Origin: Cordylochernes scorpioides
Lineage: Eukaryota > Arthropoda > Arachnida > Pseudoscorpiones > Chernetidae
Length of the DNA: 64,000 nt
Direction of reading: 5' to 3'
Assembly (NCBI GenBank): GCA_030710605.1
Contig: CP092869.1
Coordinates: forward strand, 16,277,239-16,341,238
Part shown: piece after piece, positions 54,143-64,000 of the stretch
How positions within the stretch are numbered: the first letter of the stretch is position 1
Layout of the letters: each line of letters opens with the position of its first letter
Notes under the pieces: generated by a model
The model's input: the letters and a program-made list of their open reading frames with translations, nothing else
Told to the model about the DNA's origin: nothing
The model's database searches: none
Translations under genes and position numbers: made by a program

Positions 54143-57140
54143 GGCAGGACGGTGTAAGTACTCCAGTCCTGGAACCAACAAGTCGTACAACACCACGACA
54201 GTACGATGTAAGTACTCCAGTCCTGGAGCCAACAAGTCGTACAACACCACGACAGTACGATGTAAGTACTCCAGTCCTGGAACCAACAGGTCGTACAACA
54301 CCACGACAGTACGATGTAAGTACTCCAGTCCTGGAGCCAACAAGTCGTACAACACCACGACAGTGCGGTGTAAGTACTCCAGTCCTGGAGCCAACAAGTC
54401 GTACAACACCACGACAGTACGATGTAAGTACTCCAGTCCTGGAGCCAACAGGTCGTACAACACCACGACAGTACGATGTAAGTACTCCAGTCCTGGAACC
54501 AACAAGTCGTACAACACCACGACAGTACGATGTAAGTACTCCAGTCCTGGAACCAACAGGTCGTACAACACCACGACAGTACGATGTAAGTACTCCAGTC
54601 CTGGAACCAACAATTCGTACAACACCACGACAGTACGATGTAAGTACTCCAGTCCTGGAGCCAACAAGTCGTACAACACCACGACAGTACGATGTAAGTA
54701 CTCCAGTCCTGGAACCAACAGGTCGTACAACACCACGACAGTACGATGTAAGTACTCCAGTCCTGGAGCCAACAGGTCGTACAACACCACGACAGTACGA
54801 TGTAAGTACTCCAGTCCTGGAACCAACAATTCGTACAACACCACGACAGAACGATGTAAGTACTCCAGTCCTGGAGCCAACAGGTCGTACAACACCACGA
54901 CAGTACGATGTAAGTACTCCAGTCCTGGAACCAACAATTCGTACAACACCACGACAGTACGATGTAAGTACTCCAGTCCTGGAGCCAACAGGTCGTACAA
55001 CACCACGACAGTACGATGTAAGTACTCCAGTCCTGGAACCAACAGGTCGTACAACACCACGACAGTACGATGTAAGTACTCCAGTCCTGGAACCAACAGG
55101 GTCGTACAACACCACGACAGTACGATGTAAGTACTCCAGTCCTGGAACCAACAATTCGTACAACACCACGACAGTACGATGTAAGTACTCCAGTCCTGGA
55201 GCCAACAAGTCGTACAACACCACGACAGTACGATGTAAGTACTCCAGTCCTGGAACCAACAGGTCGTACAACACCACGACAGTACGATGTAAGTACTCCA
55301 GTCCTGGAGCCAACAGGTCGTACAACACCACGACAGTACGATGTAAGTACTCCAGTCCTGGAACCAACAATTCGTACAACACCACGACAGAACGATGTAA
55401 GTACTCCAGTCCTGGAGCCAACAGGTCGTACAACACCACGACAGTACGATGTAAGTACTCCAGTCCTGGAACCAACAATTCGTACAACACCACGACAGTA
55501 CGATGTAAGTACTCCAGTCCTGGAGCCAACAGGTCGTACAACACCACGACAGTACGATGTAAGTACTCCAGTCCTGGAACCAACAGGTCGTACAACACCC
55601 CGACAGTACGATGTAAGTACTCCAGTCCTGGAACCAACAGGTCGTACAACACCACGACAGTACGATGTAAGTACTCCAGTCCTGGAACCAACAGGTCGTA
55701 CAACACCACGACAGTACGATGTAAGTACTCCAGTCCTGGAACCAACAGGTCGTACAACACCACGACAGTACGATGTAAGTACTCCAGTCCTGGAACCAAC
55801 AGGTCGTACAACACCACGACAGTACGATGTAAGTACTCCAGTCCTGGAACCAACAATTCGTACAACACCACGACAGAACGATGTAAGTACTCCAGTCCTG
55901 GAGCCAACAGGTCGTACAACACCCCGACAGAACGATGTAAGTACTCCAGTCCTGGAGCCAACAGGCCGTACAACACCACGACAGTACGATGTAAGTACTC
56001 CAGTCCTGGAGCCAACAGGTCGTACAACACCCCGACAGTACGATGTAAGTACTCCAGTCCTGGAACCAACAATTCGTACAACACCACGACAGAACGATGT
56101 AAGTACTCCAGTCCTGGAGCCAACAGGTCGTACAACACCACGACAGTACGATGTAAGTACTCCAGTCCTGGAACCAACAATTCGTACAACACCACGACAG
56201 TACGATGTAAGTACTCCAGTCCTGGAGCCAACAGGTCGTACAACACCACGACAGTACGATGTAAGTACTCCAGTCCTGGAACCAACAGGTCGTACAACAC
56301 CCCGACAGTACGATGTAAGTACTCCAGTCCTGGAACCAACAGGTCGTACAACACCACGACAGTACGATGTAAGTACTCCAGTCCTGGAACCAACAGGTCG
56401 TACAACACCACGACAGTACGATGTAAGTACTCCAGTCCTGGAACCAACAGGTCGTACAACACCACGACAGTACGATGTAAGTACTCCAGTCCTGGAACCA
56501 ACAGGTCGTACAACACCACGACAGTACGATGTAAGTACTCCAGTCCTGGAACCAACAATTCGTACAACACCACGACAGAACGATGTAAGTACTCCAGTCC
56601 TGGAGCCAACAGGTCGTACAACACCCCGACAGAACGATGTAAGTACTCCAGTCCTGGAGCCAACAGGCCGTACAACACCACGACAGTACGATGTAAGTAC
56701 TCCAGTCCTGGAGCCAACAGGTCGTACAACACCCCGACAGTACGATGTAAGTACTCCAGTCCTGGAACCAACAATTCGTACAACACCACGACAGAACGAT
56801 GTAAGTACTCCAGTCCTGGAGCCAACAGGTCGTACAACACCACGACAGAACGATGTAAGTACTCCAGTCCTGGAACCAACAGGTCGTACAACACCACGAC
56901 AGTACGATGTAAGTACTCCAGTCCTGGAGCCAACAGGTCGTACAACACCACGACAGTACGATGTAAGTACTCCAGTCCTGGAACCAACAGGTCGTACAAC
57001 ACCACGACAGTACGATGTAAGTACTCCAGTCCTGGAGCCAACAGGTCGTACAACACCCCGACAGTACGATGTAAGTACTCCAGTCCTGGAGCCAACAAGT
57101 CGTACAACACCACGACAGGACAGTACGATGTAAGTACTCC
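54143..57140 (+). repeat. 54-bp array with GTAAGT in every unit, 56 sites
   Basis: GTAAGTACTCC first at 54154, last at 57130: 55 intervals of 54 bp plus one inserted G (about 55100) and one GGACA. 54 bp is 18 codons, so frames of over 1000 codons run through on both strands; the inserted G does not stop them, which shows they are not selected. Higher-order structure: GGCCGTAC recurs 702 bp apart (13 units) and ACAATTCGTA 541 bp apart (10 units plus the extra G). Confidence 0.97.
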
Positions 57141-57300
57141 GAAGACGTCGTTATCAGCCTCCACCCGGATGGCAGTACGAGCAGCTGTACGGACCTTGGA
57201 CGCGCGTTATCGCCGCCACGTGCACGAGGGAGGTGATATGTCCCCGCACGTGGGGCCATCTCCCGAGATAGGACTTCTCAGTCACACTGGCGGACGGTAA
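57141..57300. other. GC-rich conserved segment (C3)
   Basis: Counterpart of 46951-47110; no recognised gene. Confidence 0.35.
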
Positions 57301-57344
57301 TCCATGTCGGCATCGAACCTTGATTCTACGGTTGAAAATACATT

Positions 57345-57590
57345 CTTCTATCTTCTTATCTCCACTTAATCATATCAGGCTAACAAGCTTGTAGAGCTGG
57401 GTGAAGTAGAAAGTGCATTTTCTGTATCCACTTCTTCTCCTTTCTTATCTCCACTCAATCATATCAGGGTATCAAGCTTGTAGAGCTTGTTGATGATGTC
57501 TGTGCTGGGAATGAGTCTCTTCTTCTTTCTTATCTCCACGCAATCATATCAGGGTATCAAGCTTGTAAAGCTAGAGATATTTGATGGTGT
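57345..57590 (+). repeat. Tandem CTTATCTCCACTTAATC repeat (C3)
   Basis: Two to three units; see 47150-47480. Confidence 0.7.
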
Positions 57591-57649
57591 CTTCTGGGGT
57601 GGATAGAGCTCATCAAAGAAGATTTGACAACCATCATATCTGGGTGAAG

Positions 57650-58600
57650 TAGAATGCCTTTGTCATTAAGACTGGTAGCACTACTCAGTAGCAGGCCACT
57701 GACTTAGCTCCAATATGAAATGTCTGACATGAGGAACAGACACCATGTACAGCCGCTCCTAACATGGAGTACATCCTGTATCCCCTTTGTCATTAAGACT
57801 GGGAGCACTACTCAGTAGCAGGCCACTGACTTAGCTCCAATATGAAATGTCTGACATGAGGAACAGACATCATGTACAGCCGCTCCTAACATGGAGTACA
57901 TCCTGTATCCCTGGAGTCCTTACAGGGTACTATCAGCCGGGCCAGCTGAGCCCAGGTTTTAGCGAGCTTGTTACTGCTCCCCCTCCTCCTTTTTCATCCA
58001 GGTTTAGAACCGGCAAAGGTGAATTTAAAAAATAAATTGAATGATCGAAACCATTTTCTATTTATTTTTCAAATAAAAATAATTTACTACCGTACTTACT
58101 GTGAGATGAGAAATATGGGAAAGGCATGGCTCATCAGTGGTGGACCCTCCCACCTGTTACGTCAGTATAATCTACCAGACTGCTCTACTATTGTATTTAG
58201 CTGTGTTAACTTTAGTAAACTCCGCCGGTTCCAAGCCCGGATGAAAAAAGGAGGAGGGAAGCAGTAACAAGCTCACTAAAAAACCTGGGCTCAGCTGGCC
58301 CGGCTGATAGTACCCTGTAAGGGCTACAGGAATACAGGATGAGCAGTGTTTGTACTCCATGTTAGGAGCTGCTGCACATGGTGTCTGTTCCTCATGTCAG
58401 AGGCGGCCATTTATTTTGGAGCTAAGTCAGTGACCTGCTACTGAGTAGTGCTCCCAGTCTTAATGACAAAGGCAGACGCATTCTACTTCACACAGTCATG
58501 ATGGTTGTCAAATCTCCATTTATGAGCTCTACCCACCCTAGCAGACACCATCAACAAGCTCTACAAGCTTGATACCCTGATATGATTGTTGAGTGGAGAT
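57650..58600. mobile_element. Large inverted repeat of dispersed element (C3)
   Basis: Left arm to about 58030 and right arm 58215-58600, without the internal duplication seen in C2. Confidence 0.65.
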
Positions 58601-58710
58601 AAGAAATAAGAAGAAGAAGACTGTATTTAGTTAACAATTTATAGGAATTGTCTATTGGTGAAGGAGTTCAAGGAAATTATAAGCTTTGGGAATTGAAGAC
58701 AGTTAAACCA

Positions 58711-58780
58711 ATACACACACAAACTTTATTAAGACCACTGGTCTTATACAGATTCCCCGAAAGGAGGAGAATGTTCACAA
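58711..58780 (-). mobile_element. LINE-type 3' end fragment (reverse)
   Basis: ACACACAC tail, AAACTTTATT, minus-strand hairpin AAGACC-AGT-GGTCTT (58731-58745) before AATAAAG. Confidence 0.5.
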
Positions 58781-58879
58781 ATTATTTTAAAAAGTATGTA
58801 CATTTTAGCACGGAAAAATTGAGTGTCACAGAAGCAGGTCGTATCCCGCATCGGGAACTTTTTTAATAAAAAAAATGCT

Positions 58880-59075
58880 CTAATGGTCCCTGATTCTTGC
58901 AAAAGTTCAACCCCACAAGTGAGTGCAAGTAACCAAACGGGGCTCTGACACATTTGTAAGTGCAAAAGTTGGGCTGCTTTTCACATGTGTAGACATGTGG
59001 TGCACTTACAGTAAAAACAGTCGCCAACTTCTTACCCACCATGATTATCATGGCCTGTACCATATGTACTAGGGT
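58880..59075 (+). mobile_element. SINE, CCATGATTATCATGG body (C3)
   Basis: Counterpart of 48890-49085. Confidence 0.65.
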
Positions 59076-60147
59076 TAATTATAATTATAAATGGGTTATT
59101 TCAATCTTTTTAATTCTTTATATCGACTGGAGATTGGCTGGAGCCATTTTCAAGGAAAACTAATTTCCTATGGCTTACTTGTCGTTTATTCAGAGATCAT
59201 AAATTATCAACAGTCTGAAAAGGATGATAGCGAGTTAATCAAACGTGGAAGTATTAGAAAAGATTGAAGCGTGTAACCCACTTATAACCCAATTATATAT
59301 CAATACAATAAATAAAGCTTCCAAGGCTAAGTTTCTTGTACAAACCTTTTATTTTCAGGCTTTCAGACTTGTCAGTCCTTCAACAGAGGAGTATCACATT
59401 AACATATATTAATGATAAATAATATTTTATACAAATTATTATTTACATACTATGTTTTGAGAGAAATATATATTTTGTGTGTTATAAACAATTTTTGAAA
59501 ATATACGTGTATGGTGTATGTACGTGCTGGTTAAATGATATCCCGAGATATCCAATATGCAAACTGTTTTTTTTTTTTTACATATTTACATACCAGATCT
59601 GTATACCATAGTCTGCTTTTTATTTCTTGGACTTCTGGACGAAGACCGAGTGTTTTATTAAAATGATTTTGTTGTTTTGTATGTACTATTCAACTATTTT
59701 GTCTTTTAGTAATCTTAGAAAAGATTAAGCCTAACAACAACAACGAAAAAAAAAGAAATCAAGATATAAACGAAAAAAACTAGGAAGGTACCAGGAAGAT
59801 CTTGTCTGGAGAAGGACAAGATGGCGGAGCCCCCATCCATGAATTAAGATGTATATATAGATTCTTTTTCAAATATTGGCAAGAATTCAGTAAATATGAT
59901 TTAAATTGTCGAAGGGCTTTACGAAACATGGCTAAGCACATGGTAACAAGCACCAGACGATCTGTTTAGTCGTCTGCTGGCGACGCTGAGTCACGTGGTA
60001 GTCGTCACGTGATGTACTTTCCTAGAACATCCGGCATTTCTTGAGATAGTGCAGTCTCGTCTGTTAAGTAAAGGTTGTCCATGCTGAAGATATAAATGAC
60101 AATGGATATAAAAATATTTATATACGTGCACTAGCGCGCCATCTGTT

Positions 60148-60401
60148 ATGAAAATTCGAAACTATTTTAAACGCGTAAGATTCTTTTTGAAATTAAACAA
60201 TTTCTACTGCCCTTACTGCAATGGAAAAATTAATGGAAGGGCCTGGCTCATCAGTGGTGAACCCTCCCAGCGGTTTCGGGGAGGGTTCACCACTGATGAG
60301 CCAGGGGCCCTTCCATTAATTTTTCCATTGCAGTAAGGGCAGTAGAAATTGTTTAATTTCAAAAAGAATCTTACGCGTTTAAAATAGTTTCGAATTTTCA
60401 T
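60148..60401. mobile_element. Hairpin, 120-bp arms, loop AGCGGTTTCG
   Basis: Near-perfect arms; the loop at 60269-60278 is the reverse complement of the C2 loop. Its left arm plus loop is contiguous with the ancestral family (GTGAACCCTCCCAGCGGTTT), while in C2 the right arm is. Confidence 0.9.
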
Positions 60402-60789
60402 TAAAATATTTAGTTAATATTTGGTAATAGTTGTTCGAAATTGTATTTGTGTATAATATCCAGGCTTGAGTAAGAATCTCGAAATGTGTAATTTGATTAA
60501 TTAATTAATATTAATTATATTGAAATTTATAAACGACAGTATTAGATACTCACAATGGTGGCATCACCTGGCGACAATCATACCCATAGATAATGGCTGT
60601 TATTAATACAAACAGAGAACAGTTCCATTGTTGGTTCATTGTGATTTAATAGCTTTTTTATTTAAGCGCTATTGTTTAGTAATTATAGGTCATTGGAAAG
60701 TTTATTGTAGATCCATTATTGATTAACAGGGGCTCGATATTTTTATTCTAGTTAAATTATTATTCGATTGTAGGTAAATCTAAATTTGA

Positions 60790-61400
60790 TTGTATGTCCA
60801 TTGTTGATCCCTAGTGTTCCAATCGAATTGTCATTATTCGTCCATTGTTGATCCCTAGTGTTCCAATCGTATTGTCATTGTAACTCCATTGTTGATCCCT
60901 AGTGTTCCAATCGTATTGTCATTGTGTCTCCATTGTTGATCCCTAGTCATCCAATCGTATTGTCATTATAACTCCATTGTTGATCCCTAGTGTTCCAATC
61001 GTATTGTCATTGTATCTCCATTGTTGATCCCTAGTCATCCAATCGTATTGTCATTAAAACTCCATTGTTGATCCCTAGTGTTCCAATCGTATTGTCATTG
61101 TTACTCCATTGTTGATCCCTAGTGTTCCAATCGTATATTGTCATTGTAACTCCATTGTTGATCCCTAGTGATCCAATCGAATTGTCATTATTCGTCCATT
61201 GTTGATCCCTAGTGTTCCAATCGTATTGTCATTGTAACTCCATTGTTGATCCCTAGTGATCCAATCGTATTGTCATTGTAACTCCATTGTTGATCCCTAG
61301 TGTTCCAATCGTATTGTCATTGTAACTCCATTGTTGATCCCTAGTGTTCCAATCGTATTGTCATTGTAACTCCATTGTTGATCCCTAGTGTTCCAATCGT
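60790..61400 (+). repeat. 44-bp tandem repeat, about fourteen units (C3)
   Basis: Same monomer as 51066-51440, with alternation of TGTTCC/TGATCC/TCATCC variants. Confidence 0.9.
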
Positions 61401-61518
61401 TGTTGGGATGTAGTTTGGTGTGAATGTAGAATTAGGAATTTGTGATTATTGAAGTGTATATTCTCGTATTGCTATGTAGATGTGACTTTGTATGTAGTAC
61501 TGTAGTTACATAGAATTC

Positions 61519-61700
61519 AGTGAATGCCGCCGCCGTGAATGTAGCAGAGCGTGGAGCCACGTGTGACGACGCCCAACGTGGTGAAGGCCGTGTCTCCGAT
61601 AGCCGTGTTTACCGAGCGCTCGACAATATCTCTGCCGGCATTGTTGCCAGGTGCGAGGCAACTGTCCTTAGACAACAGCAGCGTCGTAAATCTCCGGCTA
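61519..61700 (+). CDS. GC-rich open frame of unknown function
   Basis: Stands out from AT-rich surroundings (CCGCCGCCGTG, CCACGTGTGACGACGCC). A frame read from GTG at 61520 continues past 61760. C2 and C3 differ by one in-frame triplet (GAC). No ATG start at a sensible position and no family recognised; it may be an exon or a retroelement fragment. Confidence 0.2.
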
Positions 61701-61935
61701 CCTTGATCTACAGGTCCATGTGTAGATTCCACTTTTGTTTCCTGGAGTCCACGGTCCTTGATCTACAGGTCCGTATGTAGATTCCACTCTTGTTTCCCGC
61801 AGTCCACGGTCCTTGATCTACAGGTCCGCGTGTAGATTCCACTCTTCTTTCCCGCAGTCCACGGTCCTTGATCTACAGGTCCGTGTGTAGAATCCACTTT
61901 TGTTTCCCGCAGTCCACGGTCCTTGATCTACATTG
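61700..61935 (+). repeat. 55-bp tandem repeat
   Basis: Four to five units of CCTTGATCTACAGGTCCGTG with GTAGATTCCACTC..CAGTCCACGG. Confidence 0.9.
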
Positions 61936-62232
61936 CGACTGCTGTGATAGAGATGTATGGAGACATTTGAGGCTCTTCATTGGACATGACAACAACAACA
62001 GAAAATTGACATGGACCCAGAACAGCAGCTTTACACACCCAAGATAGAGGACATTGCGACTGCTGTGATAGAGATGTATAGATACATCTGAGGCTCTTCA
62101 TTGGACATGACAACAACAATAACAGAAAATTGACATGGACCCAGAACAGCAGCTTTAGACACCCAAGATAGTGGACATTGCTGTGATAGAGATGTATGGA
62201 GACATCTGAGGCTCTTCATTGGACACGACAAC
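61930..62232 (-). repeat. 112-bp minisatellite, inverted, about three units
   Basis: Reverse complement of the 1925-2795 monomer (TGGACATGACAACAACAACA, GACATGGACCCAGAACAGC). The last unit is interrupted at GACAACAACAAC by a LINE tail. Confidence 0.9.
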
Positions 62233-62935
62233 AACAACAAAAAGGCTTTTATTAGGGCCCATTGCCCTGTATGGATTCTCCATACAACAAGAAAATAATG
62301 CAGCAATATTTTTCTCCCTTTCCCCATGTGCACGTGAGCCTTTGTTTGAAAAGGGATTTATTTACACATCTGTTCTAAAACTTTCCTCACTACCTCTTTT
62401 GCGTTTGAATCTATTTACAATTGATCTGTAGAAATTATAGAGTTCTATTGCTATATTTTTCTTTTCTGAAATAGTTCTCAGCGTCTGCAGTGGGTTTCTA
62501 GATCTCCAGAAAGTGTTTTTAAGAGTTTTTTTTCTCTTTCTTCACCTAAATATTTGCATTCTATGATATAGTGGGAGATTTCATCAGATATCATATTTCT
62601 ACAAATCCTTCAGTGAACGTTTTCCTTTTTGATGATGAGGACTTTCTCTATCTAGAGTTGAAGTAATTCTAGTTCGTGCAATGAAGGCTATTATCTTCGA
62701 TGACAGATTCCATGACAAGTATCGTTCTGGCATAAATGAATTACAGAGAAGTTTATAGTTTGAAAAAATATTCGAATTGTCGAGTCTAGCGAAGTCTTGT
62801 TGAATAAGCTGTTCTATTTTTGTTTTCATAATCTTAGGAAGTTGTTTTTTAATTGTATCATAGTTCGGTGGGAGGTTGAGCCATGATTGACCACAACAGT
62901 TGATTATATCATTAACGGTTTTTTATAATCCTAAC
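62225..62935 (-). pseudogene. 5'-truncated non-LTR retrotransposon, ORF2 C-terminus
   Basis: Minus-strand frames read ..LDRESPHHQKGKRSLKD.. then C-RNMISDEIS-H-YIIE-C, a C..H..C knuckle typical of the C-terminus of non-LTR reverse transcriptases. One in-frame stop and one shift are needed. It continues into a 3' UTR, hairpin AGGGC-AATG-GGCCCT (62254-62268), AATAAAAGCC and a (TTG)n tail. This links the dispersed tails to a LINE. Confidence 0.6.
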
Positions 62936-63061
62936 AACAACTCTATATAACTATATCCCATTGTTTGCTTTTTTTCTTTTCTTTGACTCCTGAATCGGTC
63001 TATGTAAGATGGCGTTGTTTAATAAAAGTCTTTTGTCGTTATTATAAAGATAATTTTAGTA

Positions 63062-63331
63062 CACCTATCCCCGATTTACACGGTACTTGTTTTACACGTT
63101 TTCGCTTTTACACGGTTTTCCAAATAAGTTTTTTTTTATCGCACTATACTAAATGCTACTGTGATTGAACACATGCGCTGTGTACACATCTCACGAGGAA
63201 TCCCGAGCTTATGTGCTGACTACATATTTTAACCTGTCAATGCATTTTATTTTTATTTCTGTGTACACCTTTCCCCCGATTTACACGTTTTTCTCAGGAA
63301 CGTATCTACCGTGTAAATCGGGGGATAGGTG
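63062..63331. mobile_element. TA-flanked MITE (CACCTATCCCC)
   Basis: A 270-bp element with inverted ends CACCTATCCCCGATTTACAC (one C more at the right end), flanked by TA (63060-63061, 63332-63333). The interior repeats TTTTACACG. Tc1/mariner/pogo type by TSD. Confidence 0.85.
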
Positions 63332-63333
63332 TA

Positions 63334-63610
63334 TTTATAAGGATGATACTGCAAATTGATTATCATCATATTTGTAGATCACAAAGTTGCCTAATTTAGC
63401 CCGCTATATGTATATATTTAGTAAATTTATTTCATTTAACTTTAAAACAATGGCTTTTCTATTTACATATACCTTCCTATATTAATAATTTGAATTCGCC
63501 ATGTTCAATATGAAACATTCTTTTCGTTAATTTATAAAATAGTGAACTAATTAAAAATACAATATTTTCTCAAAATGTTGAAAAAACTTGAAAATAGAGA
63601 GAACATATAT
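63334..63610. other. AT-rich intergenic sequence
   Basis: Nothing recognised. Confidence 0.4.
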
Positions 63611-63619
63611 AGGAAAATG

Positions 63620-63830
63620 TATTAAACACAAGGTAATAAGACCAAATCCAAATAAATAAATAGTGTGTGACGTTTCGGTAACAGCGTTGTTACCATCTTC
63701 AGACAAAAGTACTGAATGTACTTGTGTGTACTGAATGTCATTCAGTACTTTTGTCTGAAGATGGTAACAACGTTGTTACCGAAACCTCACACACTATTTA
63801 TTTATTTGGTCTTATTACCTTGTGTTTATA
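63620..63830. mobile_element. Penelope/hammerhead-like foldback, family C
   Basis: Inverted arms AACACAAGGTAATAAGACCA and complement. The minus arm has CTGAAGA (63696-63702), a 7-bp stem GGTAACA/TGTTACC and GAAAC-GTC (GAAA 63673-63676). The plus arm has CTGAAGA (63755-63761) and GAAAC (63781-63785) with CTC in place of GTC. Stem III is essentially absent, so activity is doubtful. Confidence 0.55.
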
Positions 63831-64000
63831 ATCTATAATCCAAATTGTACCTTATCGAAAATATATTAAAATATTTAATATAAAATATATAGCGCTCTCA
63901 AGGTCTCTGTCAATTTAAAAGAATGTTATTAATAAAATTACAGACGAACTCATGGAGTTATATTTACGTCTGCCAGAGAGGTAAACCAACCAATGGGATC
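63831..64000. other. Window end, no feature
   Basis: AT-rich sequence without recognised features. Confidence 0.4.

Noticed and set aside
54087..57300. Open frames of over 1000 codons on both strands
   Set aside because: They result from a 54-bp repeat with a period divisible by three; an inserted base changes frame without ending them, and the C2 equivalent has only two units.
63620..63830. Family C as an active hammerhead
   Set aside because: GAAAC is followed immediately by GTC, leaving no stem III; kept only as hammerhead-like.

Overview
This is repeat-dominated nuclear DNA from an invertebrate animal. The evidence is AT-rich sequence with no recognisable host protein gene, DD34D mariners, a Ty3/Gypsy retrotransposon, Helitrons, tRNA-derived SINEs, LINE 3' ends, Penelope-like/hammerhead foldbacks, pogo-like MITEs and many minisatellites. 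The species cannot be named from sequence alone; an arthropod or mollusc would fit. Nothing looks bacterial or organellar.

Layout: two 100-base N gaps (32036-32135 and 52564-52663) split the window into three contigs: C1 (1-32035), C2 (32136-52563) and C3 (52664-64000). C2 is not new sequence. Its start matches C1 from about 10165, it stays collinear with C1 to C1's end, and then it is collinear with C3 from C3's first base to about 61651. C1 ends and C3 begins inside the same minisatellite. The simplest reading is that C1+C3 are one haplotype and C2 is the other haplotype (or a near-identical paralogue) scaffolded into the gap. Comparing the two copies gives filled and empty insertion sites.

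C1: 1-10 kb has short MITEs, a Helitron, 15-bp, 112-bp and 143-bp tandem repeats, a SINE and LINE tails. 10-16 kb has a nearly intact mariner, hammerhead foldbacks and a polymorphic 344-bp insertion. 16.5-21.7 kb is a complete young Ty3/Gypsy element with apparently identical LTRs, a -1 frameshift signal and three coding lesions. 21.7-32 kb has a second, decayed mariner, SINEs, an E-box/TATA promoter-like block, a 104/76-bp array, a third mariner remnant, a pogo-like MITE and an inverted Helitron copy. C2 lacks the Gypsy, both mariners and the 344-bp insertion. It has instead a 379-bp Helitron, a solo-LTR-like insertion and a 43-unit 29-bp array. C2 and C3 share a U6 snRNA-derived tandem array (5 against 2 copies), a 54-bp array carrying a perfect 5' splice-site motif (2 against 56 copies), foldback hairpins with the loop in opposite orientations, and a 44-bp array. 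C3 ends with a LINE fragment, a pogo-like MITE and a hammerhead-like foldback.

The genes do not form a pathway. Coding sequence is limited to transposon proteins (gag, pol, mariner transposases, a LINE ORF2 end), all broken. The most unusual features are the U6-derived satellite beside the GTAAGT array, minimal hammerhead ribozymes in foldback elements, the inverted hairpin loop between copies, and a covarying hairpin before the LINE poly(A) signal.
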